Origin: Aphrophora alni | Taxonomy: Eukaryota > Arthropoda > Insecta > Hemiptera > Aphrophoridae | Direction of reading: 5' to 3' | Length of the DNA stretch: 64,000 nucleotides | Assembly: GCA_963513935.1 (NCBI GenBank) | Contig: OY740768.1 | Span: 21,265,177-21,329,176 of the forward strand | Shown here: positions 15,215 through 27,465 of the stretch, piece by piece | Numbering within the stretch: the stretch's first letter is position 1 | Layout of the letters: each line of letters starts with the position of its first letter | Notes under the pieces: generated by a model | The model's input: the letters and a program-made list of their open reading frames with translations, nothing else | What the model was told of the DNA's origin: nothing | Database searches by the model: none | Made by a program: the position numbers and the translations under genes

Positions 15215-16199
15215 TACGTCCATTTATTATTCCATATTCAATTTTGATTATTTACAAAAGTAAAAATACACCTAGACATTCTCTAGAATATAAGAAATAA
15301 AATGTAACATGGCAGAATATTTATATTGTAAATTTATTGGTTTAATAACAATAGCCTATTATATAAGTTGGGAAATACAGGGAGGATTTTGAGTATATTA
15401 AAAGTACACGTTTCCTCAAATTAAATATTATATAGTGTTCTGAAACGGTTAAATCCGTTTCAAAGGTTGAGTCTAGTTTTGCTGGACAAAGGAATTAAAT
15501 TTTCTTGTTACCAAGCCAACTTGTACTTTAGCCTATTGTAAGTGGACCTTGACTGTCGTCAGATTTTTTTGTAAATTGAATACAAAGACCAAGAACCCGT
15601 TAAAAAAGGGATTGGTTTGTTGAAATAATTTACATCACCTCAAACCTATTCTTTTAGTTTGAATTTATTCTAAAATAATTAAAAATTTGAAAATATGAAT
15701 TGGATGCTGAAATTGGTACAGAGTGTAGTCCTAAGAGCGTGCATTCTTATAAATATCGAATCAGATCATATTTTGGATTTCTCACGTAGTTATTTAAGAT
15801 TAAAGTTATTACAAAATTCCAAAATTGATCAAAACTGGAAATTGTTAACATTTCTAGAAATAAGAATGAAAAATAAATCAAATATCAAAAAGGAAAACTT
15901 TCGATAAAATCCATAACTAAAAAGTTAGTGGTAACTGTTACGTTCGATGCCTGGAAGGTGAAAAAATCCACCCACTTAACAAAATCAAGCAGTACACTTT
16001 CGACAACTTGCTTAGAACAATCAGGGAAAATATTTACAATTTACATTAAAATTAAATTCTGAGAACAAAAGAGGTTTTCAAAAATAAAGTCAAAGAAATG
16101 CAGTAAAATAATAAACATAAAGAGATATGTGGTAAATTGGAATACAATTTAAAATTGTAAAAAGCTCAATTCAAAGAATTTTAAGTTGTAAAACCAAAG

Positions 16200-16640
16200 G
16201 TTTGACATTTCGAGACTAGAATTTTTCAAGGTGGGAAAAATCGCGAAAGAAATGACGTAGAGATTTTGTGCTGCGGGTATGAAACTTTTGGATATTGAGC
16301 AATATTTTCAAAAAGTTTCAATATGGCGGCTCAGAAACTCCGGAAATTTTTAGGCGTACAATCGCGATTTTTCGAATGCCGTTTATATGAGAACCAAAAA
16401 CTCGTATGGATTTCATTCGAAGTCGTGGAGATCATCACGGGCTTCAAAACAACACCTTGGGAAATTCAATAACAGATCCGGAAGTGGAATTATGGCGGTT
16501 TTGAATAAAACAATAGCTAAGAAGTGTTAACAAGGGGTGGAAGGAAGGGGCCAGCCGGCCGGAGACTTTAAAAGAGAAACTTCGGGGAAGCCTGGGGACT
16601 GGTGTTTTCCGATTCGTCCAGAGATGGTCTCTCTGCATAT
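16200..16640. other. GC-richer, CpG-containing island
   Basis: This stretch is clearly less AT-rich than its surroundings and has CpG-containing words such as tcgcgaaag, aatcgcgat and ggccagccggccgg. The 64-codon minus-strand frame at 16444-16638 (starting MQRDHLWTNRKTPVPRLPRS) reflects the base composition and matches no family I know. It could be an old transposable element, an untranslated exon or a regulatory island. I see no terminal repeats or poly(A)-like tail that would decide. Confidence 0.35.
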
Positions 16641-16857
16641 TACTATGTTAATTAACTTGTTTAATTGTGAATTAGTTGTTGAGTCAAAATTTTATTAACA
16701 CGACGTTTACTTAAATAATCTTAGTTCAACAGTACAACTCAAGATAAATAACAACATATTGAATAAACACTAGACTAACTAATAAATGTCTTATTAGGTA
16801 GTAAAGAGCTCTACATATTATCATAAATATTTGAGGAGGTACAAGGTATCCCGATAA

Positions 16858-17023
16858 GACTACACTACAAGCAAGACACCTTATTTAGCCAAAAAGGACT
16901 CCAAGTCAACATACACATCAGGGAATTCCAATCATCCAGTTGAAACTTCTTCAAGATCATCTGAAGACTTCCCCATAATAGAGGAAGGTCAGATTTTCAC
17001 CCTTTTGAATTTGGTTTTGTAAA
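16858..17023 (+). other. short Ser/Thr-rich open frame, possible exon or element relic
   Basis: From the codon after a TAA at 16855 this frame stays open for about 54 codons to a TAA, beginning DYTTSKTPYLAKKDSKSTY and containing SSRSSEDFPIIEEGQ. The mixed, hydrophilic composition is unlike chance frames in the surrounding DNA. There is no ATG at its start, so if real it would be an internal exon or a retroelement remnant. A poly-T-rich region follows from about 17030. Family unknown. Confidence 0.15.
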
Positions 17024-18210
17024 ACAAAGTTTTTTTTTAATTTTTAATTTTTTTTTTATATTTAAAATATTTGGATTGGGCTGTAGAATTAAATATATTC
17101 CAACGTCGTACAACTTGTAAATCATTTCATAAGTGGATATACAATTAATTTAAATATTATCAACTAGATTATTAAATTCTTTAAAATGTGTGCTATTGTA
17201 AACGAGTGCTATTTCTGCTTTAGAGTTAAGAATATAAATTGTTGGTTAGATTAAGATGTTTTAGAATAGACATATTTTTTATATGAGTACCTGAATGTTC
17301 TCTTGGAAAAAAAAGAACTAAATTAAATCAACAGAAAATAAACCAATAGCAAACCAATCGTTTGATTCTTTTGAAAATAAACTTGTTATAATAATTTATC
17401 TACCTATAGACACTTGTAAATAAAAATCACCTTAATATCAGGGTGTGTAAAAAAATGTTTTGTGGTGAATAGTTGGTGAAAGAACCTGCTACTTGCAGAC
17501 ATAAGAGTTTCGTAAAATTAAAAATAATTCATACAAAGTTAAAATTAGAACTTTCTATATTTTTGCTGAAAAGCGTAATTAGAAAAAAGGAAAAGTAAAA
17601 AACCCAGTTTAAACTTCATTGCAGTTCATTCCTTTGTTAACTAATTTTATTCAATATTATATAAATTTAGGAAAAAAGTCGGTTATAATGTTATTTCTCT
17701 ATATGTTTAAAATAAAGTAGGAGTACTTTAACTAAACGTACATTTTTTGAGTAAAAGTTTTTGTAAGAATTAACCTGTTCGAATTAAAATTAAAAGTAAA
17801 TGACATATTTTAATATGAAGTCAACTTAAGGGTTCATTTTGTATTGTTATATTTAAAAATGAATTATTTCCATTTTTATGATGTAATAGTTAATACTATA
17901 GCAGAAACATAGCAATGGTATAATTGTTTGTAATAATGAAAGAGAAAATAATATTTCTCTAAAAAATTAACACATACACATTCTGATGAGCAGTAACTTA
18001 GATCTGGTGATAGTCCCCGCACATAAATAATTTGTCGTTTACCACACGTTCAATATGCGGAGTGAATTTTATTAAAATAATAACAAATTACGGAAGCTAA
18101 CATTAGAATAAAACCTATACATATAACACAGCCTTGCTATTTATAATACAATAATTAAATTATGAAATTATGTAATCTGTTCGACATGGTTGCTATATAT
18201 ATTTCATATC

Positions 18211-18283
<73 letters not shown>

Positions 18284-18696
18284 ATATAGACATATTTCAG
18301 TGAGATATTTTTTTTACTGTTCTATAAATTCAAATGAATAATTTTTATAAATTGACGTTTTTAATTATTACAGTTTAAAAAACACATTGGCTCGCTACTC
18401 ATTTTCGAGTACTTCAAATCAAAACGATGGAGAAATATTTGGTAAAATATTTTGTAATTGTTCTCTGTTTAGCGTTGTCCACCAATTTCATTTGTTACTG
18501 AAAATAAAAACTTTACATAATATAGATATAATTAAATGTTAAAAAAAAAAAATAACAAGACACAAAATATTTTTCACTTTTAATAACAAACAAAATTTCT
18601 ATTATATTTATTTCTTACACCAAAGCGTAACAATGTTTTTATGAAAAACTGAAAACATTATTTCTTAGTATAAATAAATATTTATCTTGACTCACG
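17024..18696. other. AT-rich non-coding DNA
   Basis: No gene is seen. Poly-T stretches lie near 17030-17060, and a 69-bp (TA)n tract at 18213-18281 is listed separately. Confidence 0.6.
18213..18281. repeat. (TA)n microsatellite
   Basis: Perfect alternating AT tract of about 69 bp. Confidence 0.95.
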
Positions 18697-18767
18697 TTTA
18701 CTAATTGAACGCGTTTCAAGGACAAATTCGCCATCCTCGGTGATACACGATCTACAATAACTAAACT
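18697..18767 (-). repeat. left inverted repeat of the 18.7-kb element
   Basis: Read on the minus strand it gives GAGGATGGC, a variable segment, then TTGAAACGCGTT. It matches the right repeat closely but has CCGAGGA where the right has CTGAGGA. The flanking sequence after GCGTT no longer pairs with the segment before the core, so this copy of the putative ribozyme looks decayed. Confidence 0.75.
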
Positions 18768-19019
18768 TTTTATATTAACAAGTACCGTAATATAACTGTA
18801 AATAATTAATTAGGGCCGATACAAAATGCTCTATTAAATATAAAATGTACTGTTAGTTATAAGAGTAGTTAAGAGTATTTGATGTTAACTTTAAGTTATT
18901 TAGAATGACGCGAGGCACTTGTTAACGACTTAATATTAGCAAATAGGTTTAGGCCACGCCCATTTTGTTTTGTATAAATACATAGGTTGGGAGTACTAGT
19001 TTAGTAATTGTAGCTCATG

Positions 19020-19062
19020 TATCACTGAGGATGGCAACTTTGTACTTGAAACGCGTTTGATA
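19020..19062 (+). ncRNA. hammerhead-ribozyme-like motif
   Basis: The layout matches the hammerhead consensus read by eye. Helix I is TATCA (19020-19024) with TGATA (19058-19062), five perfect pairs. The core CTGAGGA (19025-19031) fits CUGANGA. Helix II (19032-19047) is weak in this copy. GAAA (19048-19051) is followed by the self-complementary ACGCGT (19051-19056), a very short helix III that would favour dimers, and the cleavage position would be T19057. Short or dimeric helix III is known for Penelope-type hammerheads. The weakness of helix II here argues against present activity, but the 61.6-kb relative keeps a good helix II. Prediction by eye only. Confidence 0.45.
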
Positions 19063-19378
19063 AAGTAAAAGTAAATTTTATGAGATCTTGTGTTCAAGTT
19101 GTTTTCTTATCTTACTACTTGTCACATGATTATCCAATAAATAAACTGTATTTTAGCTATAATAAATGCTCATTATGATAATAATGAAAATAATTTTCGG
19201 AAACTTACCAAAAAATCTTATATTTAACCATTTAACAATTGGGTTTTGTGTTGAATTGTATGTAAATAATAAGTAACATTAGTTTTGAAACATTCGAGTC
19301 GAATCAGCTCAGAAACTTTCCTTAGCTGTTATGTGAACATTTTTGTAGCAGATGATAAAACACGTCAATATTTTTTTA

Positions 19379-19382
<4 letters not shown>

Positions 19383-19449
<67 letters not shown>
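19383..19449. repeat. (TA)n microsatellite
   Basis: Perfect alternating AT tract of about 67 bp. Confidence 0.95.
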
Positions 19450-19451
<2 letters not shown>

Positions 19452-21562
19452 CCCACTACATTGAAATTCACTTTGTAAATCACAATATATGAAATGTATT
19501 ATTCTTCTATAAATTTATTCATTCAAAATATTTATGTATTTTATTTCAAACTGCATATTATATATAGCTGGCGTATTTATTGTTAAATTTAAAACAGATG
19601 ATCCACTGGCGAAAACGCTCTGTTTTAGTCGATGTGTGTTAACCTGCCATATTCTCTCAACACTTAAATCGAACACTTGAGATTCATATATCAAAAAACA
19701 ATATTATGTTGTCATTACTAACTATATCCTCTGACATCTGAAAATATCGTAAACACTCTTTTGTCTGTCATCAATAAAGAAAATTATTTTGTGTCTTGTA
19801 AATACATTGTAAAATTAACGGCCTACAAGATATTCAAATTAAGTCATTTCAAACGGTGGCCATTTTGAAAAATTACAAAATATAAATTTCTTTTTAGTAA
19901 CTTGTATAACGTAAATTTTAAATAGCGGCCACCGAATGTGAAGTTAATGTCTTATATTTCCAAAAAAGTCATTTTATAAACAATTAAAAGCTTTGTTTAG
20001 CTCCTGTAGGAAGGTTGTCCCTGCCTTTACTTTAAGTACTTTCTCATGTAACGCTGTCAGAATGAAATCTCTACCTTCCCTTTGTTGACCTATTTTATTG
20101 GTTTTCGTGAAACAATAGTACGTAATGTTTTCTTTTCTCGAAGTTTCTTGTAAAGTTTGTTCATTTTACTTTGTTCAAAAATTTTCATTCTTTCAACATT
20201 TGAAGTTTAAATCCATTGCGTTAGTTTTCGATCTGCTTGTGTTTCAATTTGCTAACATATGAATTTACACAATTGCACAAATTAAATAGATATTTTACAC
20301 TAACCTAATTTTATATTAATTGAACAATATGTCAATTGTATATTGTTTTCCATTATATTTGAACATCTGTTCTAGATATAAAAAATATAATGTATTACAC
20401 GTAAATACCCTGATGTGACCAATATTATATGTTATATAATTTTACCAAAAGATGAATACATAATACAAATAAAATTACAAAAGCTATATAGTATATTTAA
20501 ATAATTTTTTTTGTATATTTCGTCTCTTGTCTTTGATGAAAAATAAATATATAATAAAAATAAGTGACTGAGTCAATGTATTTATTATAAAGGTAGTGTT
20601 GTTCTAAATAAATATAAATATGTATCAGAATTTTTGTTAATTTATCAATTTATAGAAAAATTAAAATGATGATTTATTTTGTAAAGAAACAGACTGACAT
20701 AGAAATTTTGTTTTTGTCAAAGCCGTTCTAAAACTCTCAAAACTATACTTAAATATTTACAATAGTAGAACCTTATAATATGTCATGTAAATATGTTATA
20801 CTACATAACTAAAGACATAACTGTATACCGATTTGTACAATTAGCATTACTACTGAATATATTTAGTACGTTCATTATATTAATTATGGAGGGTAAACAT
20901 ATTTGTGTTGTCATTAATTCATTTTTTTTACGGGAATTTGTTTTTATAAATAAGACGTGTTTAATAACATTAAACTCGAGTTATATAAATGGTTCCGCCA
21001 TCTCTCTCTGTAACGAAAAATATGTTGTTAAGCTGTTGTTATTATTATAAACTTTCATAACAACCCGTTTTGTGATAGAAATAAAAAGTATAAAATGATA
21101 TAGCCTGTGCTTCCGATTATGACATCTATCCTCTCTCTAAATTTAATACCCCGTTCATGAATCTTGGATTTTATTCCATATTTTTGACTGAGAAATTATC
21201 GTAAAATTTTCATACTATTAATAAATAGTCCTTTTTGATTTTTTTTAATAGGCCAATCCTTATATTTGTTATTTGTTACAGTTATGTACCTTTTTTTGCA
21301 AGTTAGTCCATGTCCTAGTATCAACATGTGCGAAGTTTACCCACACAGGCAGATTTTTTTTCCATAATGCTTGTAGGAAATTTATCATCTTTTTACATAG
21401 TTTACAATATTTTGTTGCTGGTTATTCGTCGGGTAATACAATATTGATTATTGCTCTGGATTCCACTATAAAAGAAACTTTCTAGAAGGATTCGGGTCTT
21501 TGTAGTACTTGGTGTAAAGCAAATGATATTGCTTCTCTTTCAGCCTAAAAACTGTTTTGTTT

Positions 21563-21575
21563 GGGGGGGGGGGGG
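21563..21575. repeat. poly-G run (13)
   Basis: Thirteen consecutive G residues, just upstream of the CCGGCACCT motif at 21603-21623. Confidence 0.9.
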
Positions 21576-22716
21576 TTTCAATTAAGTTGAAGTGAGAAGA
21601 GTGTTGATTGTTTCCGGCACCTGCTTAGTTTAATTATTCATGAGGGAATCGTCAGGATACACAATAATTATACAATATTATAAAGCCAGTTATTGGAAGG
21701 GTACTTTTCGGTAATTATAGGTTGGGCCAGTCTGTTTTAATACAGTTCTAACCCTAATAATACTTTTTCATAAGATTTACGTTCAGGAGGAAATTTACTT
21801 CAAGGGGAAGGAATTGTTCGATTTCCTGTTTTTTGTTTTAAATGATCGATCTCGAAATACGTTTGTTATTGATAGAGGATCTATGTTTGTTTTTGAGTAA
21901 GTGCGGATGTAGCTTCCTTTTTTATTTATTTTTTTTCGGTACGGCTATTCAATATGTAATAAAATATGACAACCATTATTTAAATAAACTAAATGAGTAA
22001 TAAACACATTACTCATTGTAAGTATAATTCAAAATATAGTTTCCAAGATAATAAAAATGTATATTATATTTTAAAATTATGTAATGGTCTTGTTTTTTTT
22101 TAAATAATTTTGAGGGTCATAAGTCTGCGTTAAAGAAAATTTGGGAAGAATAACTTTTTAAACGGCTTACATGAATGTTAGATTCAATATTTATAATTTA
22201 TCAGATTTTTTAAATTACATGTAGGCCTACTTCTTTTTATGCTTACTATATAACAGTCGCATAATTGATTCTGTTTGACATATACATTGTTATTCATGCG
22301 GTAATTAAAGTGCCGGTAATTAACGTCGTCGAAAGTGGGTGCAAGTACCTTGAAATTCTCATAACACTGTTCAGTAAATATCATTGAATTGTAATAATTA
22401 TTACTAAACCACAACCGTATTGAAAAATATTGCAATGCTGAGTAAATGTTTTGGGCAGGAGGAAGCATTAAGACGCTGGTATATGTCCTAACAACAATTG
22501 GAGATAAATGAAAACAAATATCAGCTGTAATTGTAGATTACGCAAATGGTACAACAATGATTAAATAATAATTATCATCAGTTTCTATATTTACTTCCAT
22601 CTCACTAAATATAAGTAAATGAATAATGAGAAAAGTGACTATTCCGTTAACTGAAAACTATTTTTATAAAGTATTTATTTATAATATCGATATATCCCCA
22701 AAGTTAATTCCACGCT

Positions 22717-22719
<3 letters not shown>

Positions 22720-22779
<60 letters not shown>
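22720..22779. repeat. (TA)n microsatellite
   Basis: Perfect alternating AT tract of about 60 bp. Confidence 0.95.
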
Positions 22780-22785
<6 letters not shown>

Positions 22786-24953
22786 TAAAAATAATTTCCA
22801 AATAAAATAACTATCAGAAAACAAATAGATTAGGGATGCGATAAACGTAATAATTTTCTATTTATCAACACTAGAGGTAACCATCCTAATGTTATTTTAT
22901 ATTCTAATCTATTATGCTATGTTAGAAATCATTTCATAAATTTACATTTTCAATAATATAACTATTATTTGATTAAGAAACCCCTTGAAAGTGTGATATG
23001 CATTTCTTCAATTACTCGATTCAATATAACTGTAAATGTGTGTTTAATGTATTAGTAATTTAGCAATGTAGAACGCGTTTGTAAATAACTGTGACTGTAA
23101 CCCAGTTCCTATACAAATAACTTCATATAGGAAATTATATTGTTTACACTGGCAATGCTAGTTAAAGGTAAAGTGACAATTATTATGAACTACTTAATAT
23201 GTAGTTACAATATCTATTTTTTTTTTCAGTTTGCTGAATAATTATAAAGATAAAATTGTTTTAACAAACAAGAACTAAAAGTACCTATTCATGAATTATT
23301 TTACGAATATAAATTATACTTTTATATGGTATATTAAATGCATAATTTTTATGTAATAAATGAAGAAATATTATTGATAAATAACAATATTTTAACATGG
23401 TAATATAAATGTTTATAAAATTTATACAGATAGTATATAAATTTATCAGAGTACTTTACGTTTTTGTAGCTGACATTCTGATAACTTTAAAATTATTGAT
23501 TATTAGATATAAGTTATAATGTAAGGTATAATAATATTTAACTAATTATAAATATGGATATAAGGTATTATTTAAAATGCATAATGTAAAATACTGACTT
23601 TAAGTTGTTAAATAACATTATTTAAATAGATTATTTAAAATATATATAAATCTGAGATCCAATACCATTAAAATCTCCATGTTGGTATTAATAATGTTCC
23701 AAGCTCGTCTGATTTTTATTTATTATCTCGCTGAAAACCAATGTGATTTAAAGTTATTATAAATGACAACGATTATGAAAATCAGAGTATATTTTTAACA
23801 TAATCTGTTTCGTGGAATTCGTAATAATACTATACAAACGTTATTATTAAACTTTGAACGATTCGATACATTTGCAAAAAAGGGGAAAAACTAAAAAAGT
23901 AGCTAGGTTTCTTAAACACAAAATATATTAACTATGTTGTCGAAGTTTGTAATAATAACGGCTTTCTAAATATAAACAGTTGTAAGTTACTGTCCAAATT
24001 CAATAGACAGAATAATACTATATTAAAAAATAATATTTTTAATAATATCTCTTACAAATTAATAGAGCTATAAGATTGTTTAAAGATAACGTTATCGCGT
24101 TTACAATTAATTAAAGCAAAGAGAAAGAAACAACAAATTTGAATTGATTTAAAATATAAAATAAGTAAAAAAAATATTATATTATATCAATTACATTATA
24201 CAGTACTTGGCGAATAGAAAGCCAAATTTGAGTTTATAATATACATTAATTAACTATAAGTATACAATTTATAAATAAATAGAATTAGTTCAAATTTAAT
24301 AAATATTATCAAAATACATAACATAATGCCATAAATTTAAATATAATAAAATTAAATAATTATAATTTTTAGATTTAATATTATAACTTGATTATTAAAA
24401 AATATTTTAGAGACAAAAAATTACGTGCTTATATTATTTTTGTTACAGAATATTTTATAACGTTTACGTAAAACTAATATTTTTAAATTTAAAAAATACC
24501 ATTTTATACCAATAGGTTTTCGTAAAATTTTTATTTTCAATCATTATTAACTAAGGGAAATATTGTAAATATCTAATTCACATAATGATGTTATAGTAAT
24601 TGTGTTCAAATAGAACCGCTCTCTTTGAAATATCTAAAACAACTTTTCAAATAAAGTTTTATTTGGGTAACATTAAAATAACATTTATATCTATTATAAG
24701 TATATAATGGGAAGTAAAATAAAGAATATTTCTTAAATTTCTAGAAGTATCTCAATATGATGTTTAATATTTTTTGTACGCTCTCTTCACAAACATTATT
24801 AAAATATTGAATACAAAATATGTTTTCACTTTTCTACATCTTTGAAATCTCTGCAATTTCTTAGAAAAGCATGTTTTATAGAAAGAAAAATTATATTTCT
24901 GTAGTGTATATCTATAAACGCAAATTGAAGATATAATATCTATTATTATTTTT

Positions 24954-25429
24954 TGTAAAGTTTAAAAGTTTTTAGAAGATATACACAAAATGCATATTAT
25001 TCTCCTGAAAAATACATTATTATGATAAATATGTATAATCTAACATAAACATGTTTCATCTCAGATATCAGAACCAAATTGGAAGTGTCAGGTAAATTTT
25101 ATGTTTTCAATGGCAATAATGATTTAAATTGGGAACAAAATAACATTCGTAACTAAATTGATGTAAAAATGACCCAAATATAACATTTTGTTTAAATAGG
25201 TTGAATAACTCAACAGACTTCGTAATTTATCTTTCACTTAGCCGATGATGCTAGAGGTTAGCTTTGCCTAAATTTAATTTCAAGAGGAAGTATCAACGAA
25301 ATTAAATATTTTGTATAACCAAATTTTTTAGTTAATACTTTTATTTACGCTTTTTGAAACGTGTATGGTTTTAAATTCAATCTCTTTATATGTCAGAGTT
25401 TTATGACAACTTTTATTTTATTAACTTAA
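24954..25429 (+). repeat. dispersed direct repeat, copy 1
   Basis: About 476 bp that recur at 33738-34215 in the same orientation at high identity by eye. Shared landmarks include gaagatatacacaaaatgca, tctcctgaaaaatacatt, gggaacaaaataacattcg, gaggaagtatcaacgaaatt and gaaacgtgtatggtttt. This copy has a short extra segment near its start (tttaaaag) and lacks about 20 bp near its end compared with copy 2. No coding content is seen. It may be a repeat family or a local segmental duplication. Confidence 0.9.
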
Positions 25430-26179
25430 TACAAATATTTGATTAATATACTTGTAATCCTAAAGACTTGTCTGTTGCGAACATTGGCAATAAATCAAAT
25501 AAATACACCTTATTATAAGACAAAGACTTTTATTTAAAGATAGTATTTAAAGATAGCATTGCTACATCTTTAGTATAACATTTTACTTTTAACTTAGGAC
25601 AAGTTATTTTTTAATAATTTTGTGATCACTTCCTTTTTATTACAAAGAGTTAACTTTCTCATTATTCCAAACATTATATGTAGGTACATTTTGAGCCAAA
25701 TTATAGTAGACTCATTTCAAATGTACTGTTATTTTAAATGTGAATTTTTGTATCAGGTTTATAGTTTGAACTAATTAGACAAATCTGAACTTCCCCTTTT
25801 CACATTTATAATTTTAAAACAACAAAGAACCAATGTTAAGACAAGACTAACTTAATGCAGTACAAATTGGTAACTAATGAAGCTACGGATGCAGTGTATT
25901 AAATTTTGTACTTACCCTAAGCAGAATATGAAAATATCTATATTGATTTGAAACATTTTTGTTTTTAAGATAATGAAATTAACACTTGTCCGACAAGGGA
26001 CTGTAAACACTGACTGGAATTTCATGAACATCTCTGGGTGTGGCCTATATTGAAAATTTATTTATTTGACCCTCTTTTATACATAATTTTAACAGGGAAA
26101 ATTTGACAATCTTATATGCTTAATAATAAAATAGACAACTGTTCACATTATAAAATGTAATACATATAAAATAAAATTC
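25430..26179. other. AT-rich non-coding DNA
   Basis: No gene or repeat is recognised between the direct repeat and the tail of the LINE that follows. Confidence 0.6.
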
Positions 26180-27465
26180 ATAATAACATAATAAACAATA
26201 ATATTAATAATAATAATAACAAAAAATACTTCCTGCTGTATTACAAGAAAATAGCAAAGGGTCACTTCATCCCGAGGTTAAAACCTGTTTGGGATGAAAT
26301 ACTCTATACATTTCTAACAATATAGCTCGATGGGAGAGAAACAATGTGACCGACCAATCCAACCCACATATACACACACAAATTACATTATTTAGAAAAC
26401 TAGGATTTGGCTTTTATGACAAACCATTTCAAATCAACATAAAACACTAAAAAAATAGAAATACAATAATAAAACTATACACATACATACACATACATAT
26501 ACATAATTCACACACACACTTCTACCATTCAGATTACCGGTGAAGAAGAGAGCTTTCAAGAATAAAATACAGTCACTTACTACCAGTTTATTCTCCTTCA
26601 CTGGTTACTGATAAAAAACATATAGACCTGCTCCTGTTCTAATAAATATTGTTTCACGAATCTACAAAACTCGATTTTATTTGTACACGTTTTAATTTTT
26701 AAAGGCATCAGATTAAAAAATTTTGGAGCAAGATATAAGTAAAATTTTTTAAAAATTGTTAAATTTGGTTTTAGAAAAACTACGTTTAAGTCATTTCGTA
26801 AAGTCCTCCCTCCACCCCCTGTTGTATAATTCCCTCCGCTTCTATTGTAGAATAATCTTAACACTTTAAATATATATAAATTTCTAACCGGTAAAATTTT
26901 GAAGATTTTGAATAATGGAGCAGCGTGTTCCAATTTAGTTCTATTTGCCATAATTCGAATAAAATGCTTCTGAAGTACAATGAACTGGTTTTAAGACACT
27001 GTAGTACGCACCTCCCCAAACTTCAATACCATATTCTAACTTTGAGCCAATCAAAGCATGGTATATTGATTTTAATAATTTCAATTTAGTCACCGACCTT
27101 AACATGTAAAAAAACCTAATATATTTAATCAATTTCAGTTTGGTATTATCAATATGCGTTTTCCAGGAGAGTCTGGAATCCATGAATAATCCCAAATATC
27201 TAATGTTGTCTACTTGTTCTATTTCTAGTCAATCGCACGTTCCGCTTTCTTTACAGTTAATGCTATGATATTTTATGTTTTTTGAGAAATAGGTCTTACG
27301 AGCAACATTATATATTATATATTTGGTCTTAGGACTCATTACCATATAGCTCTTGGTAAACCACCATCGCAAAACATTTACGTCATCTTGCATATCTTTT
27401 CTCAACTGTTCCAATGAATCCGCCTTGTAAAAAAGTGCAGTGTCATCAGCAAAGGAATATATTTA
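26180..27465 (-). mobile_element. 5'-truncated non-LTR retrotransposon (LINE) 1
   Basis: On the minus strand the element starts abruptly inside the reverse transcriptase catalytic motif (about 27462). It runs through the C-terminal part of ORF2 to a stop at 26598, then a 3' UTR of about 400 bp. The 3' UTR includes TG-rich and ATG-rich stretches and a segment reading aacctcgggatgaagtgac. It ends in a (TTA)n-like tail at about 26180-26219. Severe 5' truncation and a short A/T-repeat tail are usual for CR1/Jockey-type LINEs. No target-site duplication was found. Confidence 0.8.
26598..27465 (-). pseudogene. LINE reverse transcriptase C-terminal fragment
   Basis: The reading starts at SFADDTALFYKAD (about 27462-27420), which contains the FADD form of the Y/FADD catalytic box. 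It continues through EQLRKDMQDDVNVLRWWF and the conserved YLGLFMDSRLSWKTHI (about 27200-27140), then EYGIEVWGG. A TGA at 27229-27231 replaces an expected Trp codon. A frameshift near 26950 moves the reading into the last 117 codons (MANRTKLEHAAPLFKIFKIL..., 26951-26598), which end at what looks like the natural terminus. Everything upstream (endonuclease, most of RT) is missing, so it is inactive. The RT call is firm; the exact clade (CR1/Jockey group) is inferred. Confidence 0.82.

Larger units (their letters stand above)
13209..16199. other. AT-rich non-coding DNA
   Basis: No gene is seen. The block contains two (TA)n tracts (listed separately) and several short open frames (for example 14189-14395 and 15695-15907, plus strand) with no recognisable features. 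Confidence 0.55.
18697..19069. mobile_element. 373-bp inverted-repeat element with hammerhead-like ends
   Basis: The left end (18697-18767) and right end (18998-19069) are inverted copies of each other over about 71 bp. Both contain GAAACGCGTT, GAGGATGGC and a block reading tgatac..gag/tctacaat.actaaact. The 230-bp interior has no open frame and contains GC-richer words (gggccgatac, ggccacgcccattttg) and a tataaatacat stretch. No target-site duplication is obvious. It could be a small non-autonomous DNA element. Alternatively it could be an inverted pair of Penelope-like terminal repeats, because the terminal module resembles a hammerhead ribozyme, a motif known from those retroelements. A related fragment lies at about 61604-61640. 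Confidence 0.7.
19070..24953. other. AT-rich non-coding DNA
   Basis: No gene is seen. The block contains (TA)n tracts at 19383-19449 and 22720-22779 and a 13-G run at 21563-21575. A CGGTGGCC/GGCCACCG inverted pair lies near 19855 and 19925, and a CCGGCACCT motif at 21603-21623. The open frames at 20793-21050 (plus) and 22184-22468 (minus) are not recognisable as proteins. Confidence 0.55.
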
